A DNA stretch of 64,000 nucleotides from NCBI RefSeq assembly GCF_026011795.1, contig NZ_BRVS01000026.1, positions 124,001 through 188,000 on the forward strand. Direction: 5' to 3'. A program made the position numbers and the translations under genes. The notes beneath the pieces were generated by a model. The model worked only from the letters and a program-made list of their open reading frames with translations, was not told the origin of the DNA and did not search any database. The stretch comes from Arthrobacter mangrovi (GTDB taxonomy: Bacteria; Actinomycetota; Actinomycetes; Actinomycetales; Micrococcaceae). Below are positions 8,856 through 17,398 of this stretch, one piece after another. Each line of letters starts with the position of its first letter. Position 1 is the first letter of the stretch.

Positions 8856-9770
8856 ATGTTCAGCCTGATCCAGCTCCAGTCCTTTGTCGCCGTCGCCGAA
8901 GAGCTGCACTTCGGGGCGGCCGCCGAACGGCTCAACATGACGCAGCCTCCGCTGAGCCGGCAGATCCAGCTGCTGGAGAAGGAACTGCGGGCGCCGCTCT
9001 TCGACCGGACCAGCCGCAAGGTGGAGCTCACGGATGCCGGCAGGACGCTGCTGCCCAGCGCGCGGCAGATCCTGGACATGGCGGTCAAGACGGAGCTGGA
9101 CGTGCGGAGGGTTGCCACCGGCGAGGCCGGCTCGGTCACCATCGCCTACACCGCGATTGCCGGCCAAAGCGCCCTGCCCAGGCTCCTGCGCCGGGCGGCG
9201 GACGAGCAGCCCGGCGTCTCGCTGATCCTGCGCGAGCTGGTGTCGACGGACCAGATGGACGGCCTGGTCAAGGGCACGGTGGACATCGGGCTGCTGCGGC
9301 CCATCGTGGCGCGGCCCGGCGTTGTTTCGCGTCCCCTGATGCGGGACCGGCTGGTGATCGCGCTGCCGGCCGACAGCGAGCTTTCCGGCGAGGGCGCCCT
9401 GCCGGTGCGGGCGCTCGAGGGGCAGCCCCTGATGATGTATTCGACGGCCGAGGCCCGCTACTTCCACGACCTGGTCCTGCGGCTCTTCGCCAGCGCCGGC
9501 GCGCATCCGAACGTCACGCAGTACGCCAGCCAGGTCCCCGCCCTGCTGGCCTTCGTGGAGGCCGGCCTCGGGTTGACCCTGGTGCCGGCCTCGGCCCAGT
9601 CGTTCGCCCCGGCCGGCGTGCAGTTCCGGGAACTCGAGCCCTCGCGCGGCGTCAAGGACCTGAACCGGGTGGACCTCGAGGTGGCCTGGAACGAGAACAA
9701 CACCAACCCGGCCGTCCGCAGGCTGCTGGAGCTGCTCGAAACACCGGCGGAGGACGAAAGCCCCGTTTGA
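8856..9770 (+). CDS. LysR family transcriptional regulator
   Basis: This 304-residue regulator has an N-terminal winged helix-turn-helix (residues 1-60) beginning MFSLIQLQSFVAVAEELHFG and containing AAERLNMTQPPLSRQIQ. A ligand-binding domain follows from about residue 90. GAGGAG lies eight bases before ATG 8856. The N-terminal domain is very like that of the LysR protein at 30962, notably AVAEELHFG and MTQPPLSRQIQ, so the two could recognise related DNA. It is divergent from the 2-hydroxyacid dehydrogenase and probably controls it through site A. Confidence 0.9.
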   Translation: MFSLIQLQSFVAVAEELHFGAAAERLNMTQPPLSRQIQLLEKELRAPLFDRTSRKVELTDAGRTLLPSARQILDMAVKTELDVRRVATGEAGSVTIAYTAIAGQSALPRLLRRAADEQPGVSLILRELVSTDQMDGLVKGTVDIGLLRPIVARPGVVSRPLMRDRLVIALPADSELSGEGALPVRALEGQPLMMYSTAEARYFHDLVLRLFASAGAHPNVTQYASQVPALLAFVEAGLGLTLVPASAQSFAPAGVQFRELEPSRGVKDLNRVDLEVAWNENNTNPAVRRLLELLETPAEDESPV

Positions 9771-9824
9771 GGTATTCCATCCCGCGCCGGCCCTTCGTAC
9801 CCTAGGGCTGGGAGGTGTTCAGGA

Positions 9825-10016
9825 ATGAAGGCAACGCAGGGTGACAGGATCATCGTCCGCGGCAGGACCGTGGAGTCGTCCGACCGGCACGGGGAGATCC
9901 TGGAAGTACGGGGTGAGGACGGGGCTCCGCCCTATTTCGTGAGGTTCGACGACGGGCACGAGTCGGTGCTCTTCCCGGGCGGGGACTTCGTGGTGGAGGC
10001 GCGGCCGGTGCCCTAG
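9825..10016 (+). CDS. DUF1918 domain small protein
   Basis: This 63-residue protein starts MKATQGDRIIVRGRTVESSD and ends with a PYFVRFDDGHESVLFPG segment. I recognise the DUF1918 family, short beta-rich SH3-like proteins common in actinobacteria. Their function is not established. GGAGG lies upstream of ATG 9825. It stands alone between a LysR gene and a convergent thioredoxin gene. Confidence 0.8.
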   Translation: MKATQGDRIIVRGRTVESSDRHGEILEVRGEDGAPPYFVRFDDGHESVLFPGGDFVVEARPVP

Positions 10017-10036
10017 CCGCGCCAGTCCCGCCTGTC

Positions 10037-10468
10037 CTAAGCGGAGGCCAGCGAGCGGTCCAGCCATGCACGCAGCGCCGCTGCCGGCGCCGCGCCGGCC
10101 TGCTGTGCCGCGATCCGGCCGTCGATGAGGACCATGAGGGTGGGGATCGACTGGATCCGGAACCGAGCGGACAGCCCGGGCGCCGCGTCCACGTCCACCT
10201 TGACGAGCTTGATCCTGCCGGCGCGCTCGTGCGCCAGCTGGTCCAGCACAGGACTGACCATGCGGCAGGGGCCGCACCAGGCCGCCCAGAAGTCGACGAG
10301 TACGGGCACCGGCGACTGCTCGGCGATGGCGGCGAAATCGGAGTCACCGGCCGGGACGATCCACGGCAGGTCCTGGTGGCAGTTGCCGCAGCGGGGCCGG
10401 CCCGAGGCCGCGGCCGGAACCCGGTTGGCCTTGCCGCAGTGCGGGCACTTCACGATGGCGTTCTCCAC
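10037..10468 (-). CDS. trxC: Thioredoxin with N-terminal zinc motif (Trx2/TrxC type)
   Basis: This 143-residue protein has two N-terminal CxxC pairs (CPHC near residue 9 and CGNC near residue 28), forming the zinc-binding domain of thioredoxin 2. A normal thioredoxin fold follows, with active site WAAWCGPC and the cis-proline loop SIPTLMVL. It reduces protein disulfides in the cytoplasm. The start is GTG 10468; no ATG fits, and the zinc motif begins within ten residues of this GTG. The longer frame upstream lies antisense to the neighbouring oxidoreductase gene. It is convergent with the DUF1918 gene. Confidence 0.88.
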   Translation of the reverse strand: MENAIVKCPHCGKANRVPAAASGRPRCGNCHQDLPWIVPAGDSDFAAIAEQSPVPVLVDFWAAWCGPCRMVSPVLDQLAHERAGRIKLVKVDVDAAPGLSARFRIQSIPTLMVLIDGRIAAQQAGAAPAAALRAWLDRSLASA

Positions 10469-10534
10469 ACCGGGAGTGTACTGCGTCGGGACAGCGGGCG
10501 GAATGGACGACGGCGGTGCGGCGTTGAGCCGGAC

Positions 10535-11596
10535 ATGGAGCGTATTGGTTTTCTGTCCTTTGGCCACTGGGGGCCGGGCCGCGGGTCCCGCACCCGCTCG
10601 GCGCGCGAGGCGCTGCTGCAGGGAATCGAGCTGGCGGTGGCCGCCGAGGAGCTCGGCATCGACGGCGCGTTCTTCCGGGTGCACCACTTCGCCCGGCAGC
10701 AGGCGGCCCCGTTCCCGCTGCTCGCGGCAATCGCGGCGCGCACGTCCCGGATCGAGATCGGCACCGGCGTGATCGACATGCGCTACGAAAATCCGCTCTA
10801 CATGGCGGAGGAAGCGGCCGCCACGGACCTGATCAGCGGTGGCCGGCTCCAGCTCGGCATCAGCCGGGGATCCCCCGAACCGGCGAGGGACGGCGCCGCC
10901 TCGTTCGGCTACGTGCCCGCCGAGGGCGAGACGCCGGCGGACATGGCGCGGCGCCACACCGAGGTGTTCCGGCATGCGATCGTCGGCGGGGGAGTGGCGG
11001 AGGCGGACCCGCAGTACACCGGCGCCTCCGGGCTGCTGCCGATCCAGCCGACGTCCTATGACCTGCCGCAGCGGATCTGGTGGGGCGCCGGGACCCGGAA
11101 GACCGCCGTATGGGCCGCCGAACAGGGCATGAACCTGATGAGTTCCACGCTGCTGACCGAGGACACGGGCGTGCCCTTCGACGAACTGCAGGCCGAGCAG
11201 ATCCGGATGTTCCGCCAGGCCTGGAAGGCCGCCGGGCACAGGTTCCGGCCGCGGGTTTCGGTCAGCCGCAGCGTGATGCCGATCGTCGACGACGAGGACC
11301 GGATGTACTTCGGTGGCCGCGCCGGAGAGGGGAGCGACCAGGTCGGGATGATCGACGGCTTGCTCTCGCGCTTCGGCCGCACCTACACCGGCGAGCCGGA
11401 CATCCTGGCCCGCGAACTCGCGGAGGATGCCGCGGTGCGCGAGGCCGACACGCTGATGCTCACGGTCCCGAACCAGCTCGGTGTCGCCTACAACGCCAAG
11501 CTGCTGGGGAACATCGCCCGCTACATCGCGCCGGAACTCGGGTGGCGGGGCAAGGCGGCCGCGACGGCGGAGGACGGGGTCAGGGAGCGCGGCTGA
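10535..11596 (+). CDS. LLM-class (luciferase-like) flavin/F420-dependent oxidoreductase
   Basis: This 353-residue protein starts MERIGFLSFGHWGPGRG and carries typical bacterial-luciferase-like barrel segments: GIELAVAAEELGIDGAFFRV near residue 30 and the IEIGTGVIDMRYENPLYMAE block near residue 70-90. Such enzymes use FMN or F420 for monooxygenation or hydride transfer. Which cofactor applies here is not visible. ATG 10535 lies 66 bases from the thioredoxin start on the other strand, so the two share a short divergent promoter region. Substrate unknown. Confidence 0.8.
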   Translation: MERIGFLSFGHWGPGRGSRTRSAREALLQGIELAVAAEELGIDGAFFRVHHFARQQAAPFPLLAAIAARTSRIEIGTGVIDMRYENPLYMAEEAAATDLISGGRLQLGISRGSPEPARDGAASFGYVPAEGETPADMARRHTEVFRHAIVGGGVAEADPQYTGASGLLPIQPTSYDLPQRIWWGAGTRKTAVWAAEQGMNLMSSTLLTEDTGVPFDELQAEQIRMFRQAWKAAGHRFRPRVSVSRSVMPIVDDEDRMYFGGRAGEGSDQVGMIDGLLSRFGRTYTGEPDILARELAEDAAVREADTLMLTVPNQLGVAYNAKLLGNIARYIAPELGWRGKAAATAEDGVRERG

Positions 11597-11621
11597 CCCG
11601 CCGCGGCCCGCTGGCGGCGGC

Positions 11622-12005
11622 CTACTGCAGGCCGCGCAGCCGGTCCATCTCCCGGCGGTCCTTCTTGGTAGGCCGGCCGGCGCCGCGGTCCCGCTGCGGC
11701 AGCCCGAGCGCCGGCATCGGCGGCCGCTCCGGGGTGTGGTCGGTGAAGCAGTGCGAGGCCGCCTCCGCGCCGACCCGCTTGGCGATCAGCCGGCGCACCT
11801 CAAGGATCCGTTCGTAGCCCGGCTGGCGGACCCGGATCGTGTCTCCGGCAACCACCGTCTGCGAGGCCTTGGCCGGGTTGCCGTTCAGCCGTACGTGGCC
11901 GGCGCGGCAGGCAGCCGTGGCGGCCGAGCGCGTCTTGTAGGCGCGGATGGCCCAAAGCCAGGCATCGATCCGGACGGAGGAGGGGGCGGTCGGCAGCGCG
12001 GTCAT
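11622..12005 (-). CDS. S4-domain RNA-binding protein (Hsp15-like)
   Basis: This 127-residue basic protein has an S4 fold at residues 10-70: RIDAWLWAIRAYKTRSAA, then CRAGHVRLNGNPAKASQ and VVAGDTIRV. The C-terminus is rich in Arg/Lys/Asp (PTKKDRREMDRLRG). This matches the Hsp15/YrfH family, which in other bacteria binds stalled 50S subunits carrying nascent chains. It is convergent with the LLM gene. Ribosome binding here is inference from family. Confidence 0.85.
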   Translation of the reverse strand: MTALPTAPSSVRIDAWLWAIRAYKTRSAATAACRAGHVRLNGNPAKASQTVVAGDTIRVRQPGYERILEVRRLIAKRVGAEAASHCFTDHTPERPPMPALGLPQRDRGAGRPTKKDRREMDRLRGLQ

Positions 12006-12121
12006 GATGGATAAAGAGTCTAAGTGGTCTCCGTCGATTCATCGAGTCTTAGGTTGAGCACGGCCTCTGCCGCCCGCCGGACAAGCGGGCTAAGCTGGGC
12101 GGCAGAGGGAAGGAACTGCTG

Positions 12122-12835
12122 ATGGAAACGTCGTCGTTAATGCCCTCCGAGTGGCAGCGGGCCCTGCTCATCATGGCCCATCCCGACGATCCCGAATACG
12201 GCGCCGCGGCCGCGGTCGCGCAGTGGATCGCGGAGGGCAAGGAAGTTTGCTACGTACTGGCCACGCGCGGGGAAGCCGGAATCGCCGGGCTCGATCCGGT
12301 GGAGGCTGCAGCCGTGCGGGAGGCCGAGCAGCGGCGCGCCTGCGAGCGGGTCGGCGTGGACACGCTGGAGTTCCTCGATTTCGCCGACGGCCGGCTGGAG
12401 CACTCGCTCGTGCTGCGGCGCGAACTCGCCAGCGCCATCCGGCGGCACCGACCGGACGGGATCATCACGCTGAACTTCGAGGAGACCTGGGGTCCCGGCA
12501 TGTGGAACTCGGCGGACCACCGCCACCTGGGCGCGGCCGTGATGGACGCCGTGGCGGATGCGGCGAACGAGTGGATCTTTCCGGAACTCTACGGCGGCCC
12601 GGATCCGCACCCGGGGGTGCAGTGGGTGGCCGTCTGCTCGCCGCGGCCGACGCACTGGCTGGACGTGGACGCCGAAAGCGTGGAGCGGGCGGTCGAATCG
12701 CTGTCCGAGCACCGCATGTACCTGGAGGCGCTCAGCGACGAGCCGGTCGAGGAGCAAGCCCGCCGGCAGATCGATATGGTCACGGCGGGCGGGGAAACGG
12801 CACGCCGGGTGGGATTCCAGCTGTTCCGGTTCTGA
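12122..12835 (+). CDS. PIG-L/LmbE family deacetylase
   Basis: This 237-residue zinc hydrolase-like protein has the metal-binding MAHPDDPE motif at about residues 18-25 and a later histidine in NSADHRHLG that should complete the zinc site. The family de-N-acetylates GlcNAc-type compounds, such as MshB and Mca of mycothiol metabolism in actinobacteria. It is shorter than typical MshB, so a specific assignment is not justified. AAGGAA lies just upstream of ATG 12122. It is followed closely by an MFS transporter at 12867. Confidence 0.85.
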   Translation: METSSLMPSEWQRALLIMAHPDDPEYGAAAAVAQWIAEGKEVCYVLATRGEAGIAGLDPVEAAAVREAEQRRACERVGVDTLEFLDFADGRLEHSLVLRRELASAIRRHRPDGIITLNFEETWGPGMWNSADHRHLGAAVMDAVADAANEWIFPELYGGPDPHPGVQWVAVCSPRPTHWLDVDAESVERAVESLSEHRMYLEALSDEPVEEQARRQIDMVTAGGETARRVGFQLFRF

Positions 12836-12866
12836 GCTGGCGCTTTCGCTTAGCTAGTGTTAGCGG

Positions 12867-14318
12867 GTGAGCTACTTCATACCCCGCAAGCCGTGGCGCG
12901 GCCGGATCGGCGCGCTCCTCGGCATCCTCATCATGGCCCTGAGCCTGCGCCCGGCCGTGTCCGTGGTGCCGCCGCTGCTGGGAACCGTGGGCCCGGAACT
13001 GGGCTTCGACGCCACGACCATCGGCGCGCTGGCCATGCTGCCGCCGCTGGTCTTCGCCGCGGCCGGCCTCGCCACCCCGGCGCTGATCCGCTGGCAGGGC
13101 GCCGAGCGCGTGCTCACCGCGGCGGTGCTGCTGGCGGTCGCCGGGCAGCTGGGCCGGGCGGCGGTCGATTCGGTCTGGCCCTTCCTCGGGCTGTCGGCCG
13201 TGGTGATGGCCGGCTACGGGATGGGCAACGTGGTGCTCCCGCCGCTGGTGAAGAAGTATTTCCCGGACCGGATGGGCGTGGTTACGGCCGGCTACGTGAC
13301 CCTCCTGGCCGTGGGTACCGCGGCGAGCCCGCAGCTGGCAGTGCCGGTGGCGGAGCTGGCGGACTGGCGGGTTTCGATAGCGCTCTGGGCCTCGGTCAGC
13401 GCACTTGTGCTGGTGCCCTGGGCGGTGCAGCTGCTGCGGAACCGAAAGGCCCGTGACGGGGACGACGACGGCGACGCGGCTTCCGCGGGGCCGGTTGCCG
13501 CGGGTGCCGCGCGCGCTGGGTCCGCCCGCGGGGAAGGAGGCACTGCCCGGGCAGCGCAGGCTCCGCCGCCGCACCTGCAGCACCTGAATCCATGGCGTTC
13601 GCGGGTGGCCTGGGGGCTGGCCATCTTCCTCGCCGGCAACTCGGCGCAGACCTACGTCTACTTCACCTGGCTGCCGCCGTACCTGACGGGCCAGGGCGTG
13701 GATCCGGCGGCCGCGGGTTCCGCGCTGGCGTACTTCGCCATCCTCGGCCTGCCCGTCAGCCTGCTGGTCCCGCTGGTGGTGCCGAGAATGCGCAATCCGA
13801 TCATCGCCGTCGTCATTTTTGCCGCGTGCTGGGCCGGCGGACACCTGGGCCTGTACCTGGCGCCGACGGACGGCACCTGGTGGTGGATCACGCTGGCCGG
13901 GCTGGGCCAGGGCACCTTCGCGATGGCGCTGCTGATGATGAACCTGCGCTCGCGGACCCAGCACGGGGCCGCCGTGCTGGCGGGCTTCAGCCAGGGCATC
14001 GGCTATGCCGGGGCCGGGGTCGCGCCGCTGCTGTTCGGCGTGGTCCAGGAGGCGACCGGCGGCTGGACTGCGTCGTTTGCCATGCTAGGAGTTTGCCTGC
14101 TCGTGCTGCTGGCGGGAGCCGTCATGATCAACCCGCGCCGCTGCATCGAGGACGGCAATGAGGGCGACGGCGAGGACGGCATCGGGGACGGCGTTGTGGA
14201 CCGCATCGAGGGCGAGGGCAGCTCCGCTTCCTCTGCGCGGCCCCGGGAGGAGGACACGGAGCTGCAGGCGCAGGCGGAAGGCCGGCCCCCGGCGTCGTAC
14301 GGAGAAAGACGAGGCTGA
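12867..14318 (+). CDS. MFS transporter, CynX/NimT-like
   Basis: This 483-residue membrane protein starts VSYFIPRKPWRGRIGALLG. Its first helices (SLRPAVSVVPPLLGTVGPEL) match the CynX/NimT branch of the major facilitator superfamily. A hydrophilic Ala/Gly/Asp-rich insertion of about 50 residues separates the two six-helix halves, and an acidic tail of about 60 residues follows the last helix; both look disordered. No Shine-Dalgarno is visible. A TAGTGT box ends six bases before GTG 12867, so the message may be leaderless. Substrate unknown. Confidence 0.8.
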   Translation: MSYFIPRKPWRGRIGALLGILIMALSLRPAVSVVPPLLGTVGPELGFDATTIGALAMLPPLVFAAAGLATPALIRWQGAERVLTAAVLLAVAGQLGRAAVDSVWPFLGLSAVVMAGYGMGNVVLPPLVKKYFPDRMGVVTAGYVTLLAVGTAASPQLAVPVAELADWRVSIALWASVSALVLVPWAVQLLRNRKARDGDDDGDAASAGPVAAGAARAGSARGEGGTARAAQAPPPHLQHLNPWRSRVAWGLAIFLAGNSAQTYVYFTWLPPYLTGQGVDPAAAGSALAYFAILGLPVSLLVPLVVPRMRNPIIAVVIFAACWAGGHLGLYLAPTDGTWWWITLAGLGQGTFAMALLMMNLRSRTQHGAAVLAGFSQGIGYAGAGVAPLLFGVVQEATGGWTASFAMLGVCLLVLLAGAVMINPRRCIEDGNEGDGEDGIGDGVVDRIEGEGSSASSARPREEDTELQAQAEGRPPASYGERRG

Positions 14319-14345
14319 TGCCTCCCCCGCATGCCCGGTCCGCCG

Positions 14346-15737
14346 CTAGGGTGCCGGTCCGGCGGCGGCTTCTGCATACGACGCCGAGACCCGGCGGTAT
14401 ACGGGGGTCAGGAAGGCCAGCAGAGCCGCCGCGATCATCAGGATTCCGGCGGCCAGGAACACCAGGGCGATGCCGCGCGAAGTGCCCTCGCCCAGCAGCG
14501 GAGCCAGGCCCGCGGCGCCCTCCGCCGACCGGGCGTAGGGGATGATCCAGACCTGGGCGACGGGCGCTACGAGGAACGCGGTGATCGGAGCCGCCGCCGA
14601 CTCGAACGCCATGGCGAATCCGAAGACCCGGCCTTGCCGGTCCAAGGGCACCACCCGCTGGATGACCGTCTGCTCGGCGGCCTCGACAAAGGGCACCAGG
14701 ACCATGTACAGCCAGATGCCGGCGATGTAGAGCCACGCCCACTCCCGGAGGGTGAAGACCGCACCGACGACACCCATCATGATCACCGCGAGGAGCATGC
14801 TGCGCAGGGGGTTGCGGCCCAGTCCGAACTTGCCGATCAGGGCGCCGCCGACGATGAAACCGGTGGCCCCGAGCGCGAAGTAGGTGCCCCACAGCTCCAC
14901 CGGGAACAGCTCCAGGCCGTAGGGATCCATCAGCGCCATGTAGACGCCGCCGACGAAGTTGTTGAACGTGGAGAACAGGATCAGCGCGAACAATCCGGCA
15001 ACGGCCAGCACGGCGGCAAGGGAACCGCGCAGGTCGAATCCGCCGTGCGCGTCCGAGGCAGCCGGCTGCGCCTCCTCCGGCAGGCGCAGCGTGAGCAGGT
15101 GCACGAAGGCCAGCGCGGTGAGCGCCACGCCTACGGCGATGGTCCAGCCCATGCCCAGCAGCCCGACCGACAGCCCGGAGAGGACCGAGGTGACGATGAA
15201 CATCAGCCCCTGCACCATGCCTACCAGTCCGTTGGCGTTGGCCCGCCGGTCCGGCTCGATGAGGATGGTGACCGTGGTGGAGAGGGCGATGTTGCGCAGG
15301 TTTTCCACGACCGCGCCGACCAGGATGACCAGGGTAAAGACCCAGAACCAAGGCTGCGACAGGTCCAGCAGGCGGGCGGCGGGTATCAACAGGAACAGGA
15401 GCCCGGAGAGCGCGAACATGGCCAGCGTGAAGCCTCCGGCGAAGCGCATCACGGCCAGCTTGCGATAGCGGTCCACGAACGTGCCGAAACTGATGCTGGA
15501 AAGGGCCATCAGCAGCATGTACGCCCCGCCAACCACGCCGGTGGCGATCACATTGCGCGTTTCAAGGTACACCCAGAACGTGAGGGCAAACCACAAATAG
15601 CTGGTCGTGATGTTGGCGGCGGCGGTATTCACGAGGATCCCCGCGAAGGTGCGGGACCGCTGTGCCGGAGTGCGCAGGGAAGTGCCGGTGGCTTGAGCGG
15701 CGGTAGTCCCGGAGCCAGCCGGTTCCTGCTCGGGCAT
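14346..15737 (-). CDS. MFS transporter (DHA3/macrolide-efflux-like)
   Basis: This 463-residue membrane protein starts MPEQEPAGSGTTAAQATGTS. A first helix FAGILVNTAAANITTSYLWF follows and about eleven more can be traced. The NTAAANITTSYLWFALTFWV region and loop FGTFVDRYRKLAVMRFAG resemble DHA3-type (MefA-like) exporters. The open frame runs much further upstream, but that part is the shadow of the aldehyde dehydrogenase gene; ATG 15737 gives the expected N-terminus. It lies downstream of the dehydrogenase, with a strong hairpin between. Substrate unknown. Confidence 0.8.
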   Translation of the reverse strand: MPEQEPAGSGTTAAQATGTSLRTPAQRSRTFAGILVNTAAANITTSYLWFALTFWVYLETRNVIATGVVGGAYMLLMALSSISFGTFVDRYRKLAVMRFAGGFTLAMFALSGLLFLLIPAARLLDLSQPWFWVFTLVILVGAVVENLRNIALSTTVTILIEPDRRANANGLVGMVQGLMFIVTSVLSGLSVGLLGMGWTIAVGVALTALAFVHLLTLRLPEEAQPAASDAHGGFDLRGSLAAVLAVAGLFALILFSTFNNFVGGVYMALMDPYGLELFPVELWGTYFALGATGFIVGGALIGKFGLGRNPLRSMLLAVIMMGVVGAVFTLREWAWLYIAGIWLYMVLVPFVEAAEQTVIQRVVPLDRQGRVFGFAMAFESAAAPITAFLVAPVAQVWIIPYARSAEGAAGLAPLLGEGTSRGIALVFLAAGILMIAAALLAFLTPVYRRVSASYAEAAAGPAP

Positions 15738-15755
15738 GCGCCCAGTGTACTGAAA

Positions 15756-15803
15756 ATCGGCGAGGGCGGCAGGCCCGCATGGAGGCCGGCCGCCCTCGCC
15801 GAT
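15756..15803 (-). terminator. Hairpin terminator after the aldehyde dehydrogenase
   Basis: A 15-bp perfect stem (ATCGGCGAGGGCGGC at 15756-15770, complement at 15789-15803) with an 18-base loop. On the minus strand a run of T interrupted by C follows (TTTTCA). It sits 10 bases past the dehydrogenase stop and just before the MFS start. Confidence 0.7.
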
Positions 15804-15813
15804 GGTGCTGTTG

Positions 15814-17208
15814 CTAGTCGCCGATGTAGAAAAGGCGCTTGTTGACGAACTCGTCCATGCCGAGCGGGCCGAGTTCTCGGCCGAAGCCGGAGCGCTTGAC
15901 GCCGCCGAAGGGGATGTCCGCGCCTTCGCCGACGCCGTTGACGTTGGCCATGCCGACCTCGAGCTGCTGGGCGATCCTCCGGGCGCGTTCCTCATCCGTG
16001 CTGAAGACAGCGCCGCCGAGGCCGTACTGGGTGTCGTTGGCCAGCTTGAGGGCTTCCTCGTCGGAGGAGACCTTATAGACCACGGCGACCGGGCCGAAGA
16101 GTTCTTCGGTGTAGGCGCGCATCTGGGGGGTGACGCCGGTGAGGACGGCGGGGGCGATGTAGGCCGCCGGGCCGTCCTGCAGCTGGCCGCCCGCGTGCAG
16201 GGTGGCGCCCTTGTTGACCGCGTCCTTGAGCTGTTCGGCCAGGGCTTCGGCCGCGGCGCGGGAGGACAGCGGGGCGAAGGTGCCCTCGGCTTCCTCGGCC
16301 GGGTTGCCGGGCTTGAGGTCCTTGGCCTGCTTGGCCAGTTCCGCGACGAAGCCGTCATAGATGTCGTCCATGACGATCATGCGCTTGTTGGAGTTGCAGG
16401 CCTGGCCGGTGTTCTCCATCCGGAACTCCCAGGCCGCTGCCGCTGCGGCCGGGACGTCCTCGGCGTCCAGCACCACGTAGGGGTCGGAGCCGCCGAGCTC
16501 GAGCACGGCCTTCTTCAGGTTCTTGCCGGCCAGTTCGCCGATGATGGCGCCGGCCCGCTCGGAGCCGGTCAGCGAGACGCCCTGGATGCGCGGGTCCGCG
16601 ATGATGTCCGCGATCTGCTCATGCGTGGCGAACACGTTGATGTACGCGCCGGCCGGGACGCCGGCGTCGTCCATGATCTGCTGGATCGCCAGCGCCGACC
16701 GCGGGCAGGACTCGGCGTGCTTGAGGATGATGGTATTGCCCAGCACCAGGTTGGGCGCGGCGAACCTGGCCACCTGGTAGTACGGGTAGTTCCAAGGCAT
16801 GATGCCCAGCAGCGGGCCGACGGGCAGCCGCTGGATGAGGGCGCGGCCGCCGCCGATCGCCTTGATCTCCTGGTCCGCGGCCAGGCCCGGGCCCTCGGTC
16901 GCGAAGTACTTGAAGATGTCCGTGCAGAACTCGGCCTCGCCCTTGGACTGGGAGAGCGGCTTGCCCATTTCCTCGGTGATGATGGCGGCGAGCTCATCGG
17001 CCCGCTCGGTAAACAGGTCGGCGACCTTGGCCACGATCTTGGCACGTTCGGCGATGGGCACTTCCTTCCAGGACTGGAAGGCCTCCTGGGACCTGGCCAG
17101 CGCGTCCTGGATCTCGGCATCGGTGGCGGTCGGGAACTCCTCCACCACCTCGCCGGTGGCCGGATTGAGCACGCGGTAACCGGGCTGGGTGGTCGACGTG
17201 GCAGTCAC
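15814..17208 (-). CDS. NAD(P)-dependent aldehyde dehydrogenase (succinate-semialdehyde dehydrogenase-like)
   Basis: This 464-residue ALDH-superfamily enzyme begins VTATSTTQPGYRVLNPATGE. The general-base glutamate is in LELGGSDPYVVLDAED and the nucleophilic cysteine in NTGQACNSNKR; there the catalytic Cys motif reads GQACN. The substitution pattern and length fit the GabD/succinate-semialdehyde group. GTG 17208 is chosen over the upstream ATG at 17244 because AAGGAGA precedes the GTG at good spacing. It is monocistronic, ending at a strong hairpin. The precise aldehyde substrate is not certain. Confidence 0.85.
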   Translation of the reverse strand: MTATSTTQPGYRVLNPATGEVVEEFPTATDAEIQDALARSQEAFQSWKEVPIAERAKIVAKVADLFTERADELAAIITEEMGKPLSQSKGEAEFCTDIFKYFATEGPGLAADQEIKAIGGGRALIQRLPVGPLLGIMPWNYPYYQVARFAAPNLVLGNTIILKHAESCPRSALAIQQIMDDAGVPAGAYINVFATHEQIADIIADPRIQGVSLTGSERAGAIIGELAGKNLKKAVLELGGSDPYVVLDAEDVPAAAAAAWEFRMENTGQACNSNKRMIVMDDIYDGFVAELAKQAKDLKPGNPAEEAEGTFAPLSSRAAAEALAEQLKDAVNKGATLHAGGQLQDGPAAYIAPAVLTGVTPQMRAYTEELFGPVAVVYKVSSDEEALKLANDTQYGLGGAVFSTDEERARRIAQQLEVGMANVNGVGEGADIPFGGVKRSGFGRELGPLGMDEFVNKRLFYIGD

Positions 17209-17361
17209 GGGAACTGTCTCCTTTTGTTGATGGCAGCCGGGCACAGGCTATCCCGACCTCTCCCCATAATCATGTACCGTCCGGCCGGTCCTGTGAAGTC
17301 CGTTACGTTCCGCTGTAAGGGAACGGACGACGGCGGCTTCCGGACTTGGGGTGTTCCGGCC

Positions 17362-17398
17362 CGGCATCCATAAGCCCACAATGGGCTTATGGATGCCG
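17362..17398. promoter_or_regulatory. 17-bp perfect palindrome spanning the start codon of the 17389 gene
   Basis: CGGCATCCATAAGCCCA (17362-17378) is followed by CAA and its exact complement (17382-17398). The right arm includes the ATG start at 17389-17391. As DNA it is a candidate operator; as RNA it would bury the start codon in a hairpin. No ribosome-binding site is visible upstream. Confidence 0.75.

Noticed and set aside
15738-16358. Upstream extension of the MFS gene at 14346
   Set aside because: The extension lies in a shadow frame of the aldehyde dehydrogenase gene, crosses its terminator, and has no membrane-protein features.
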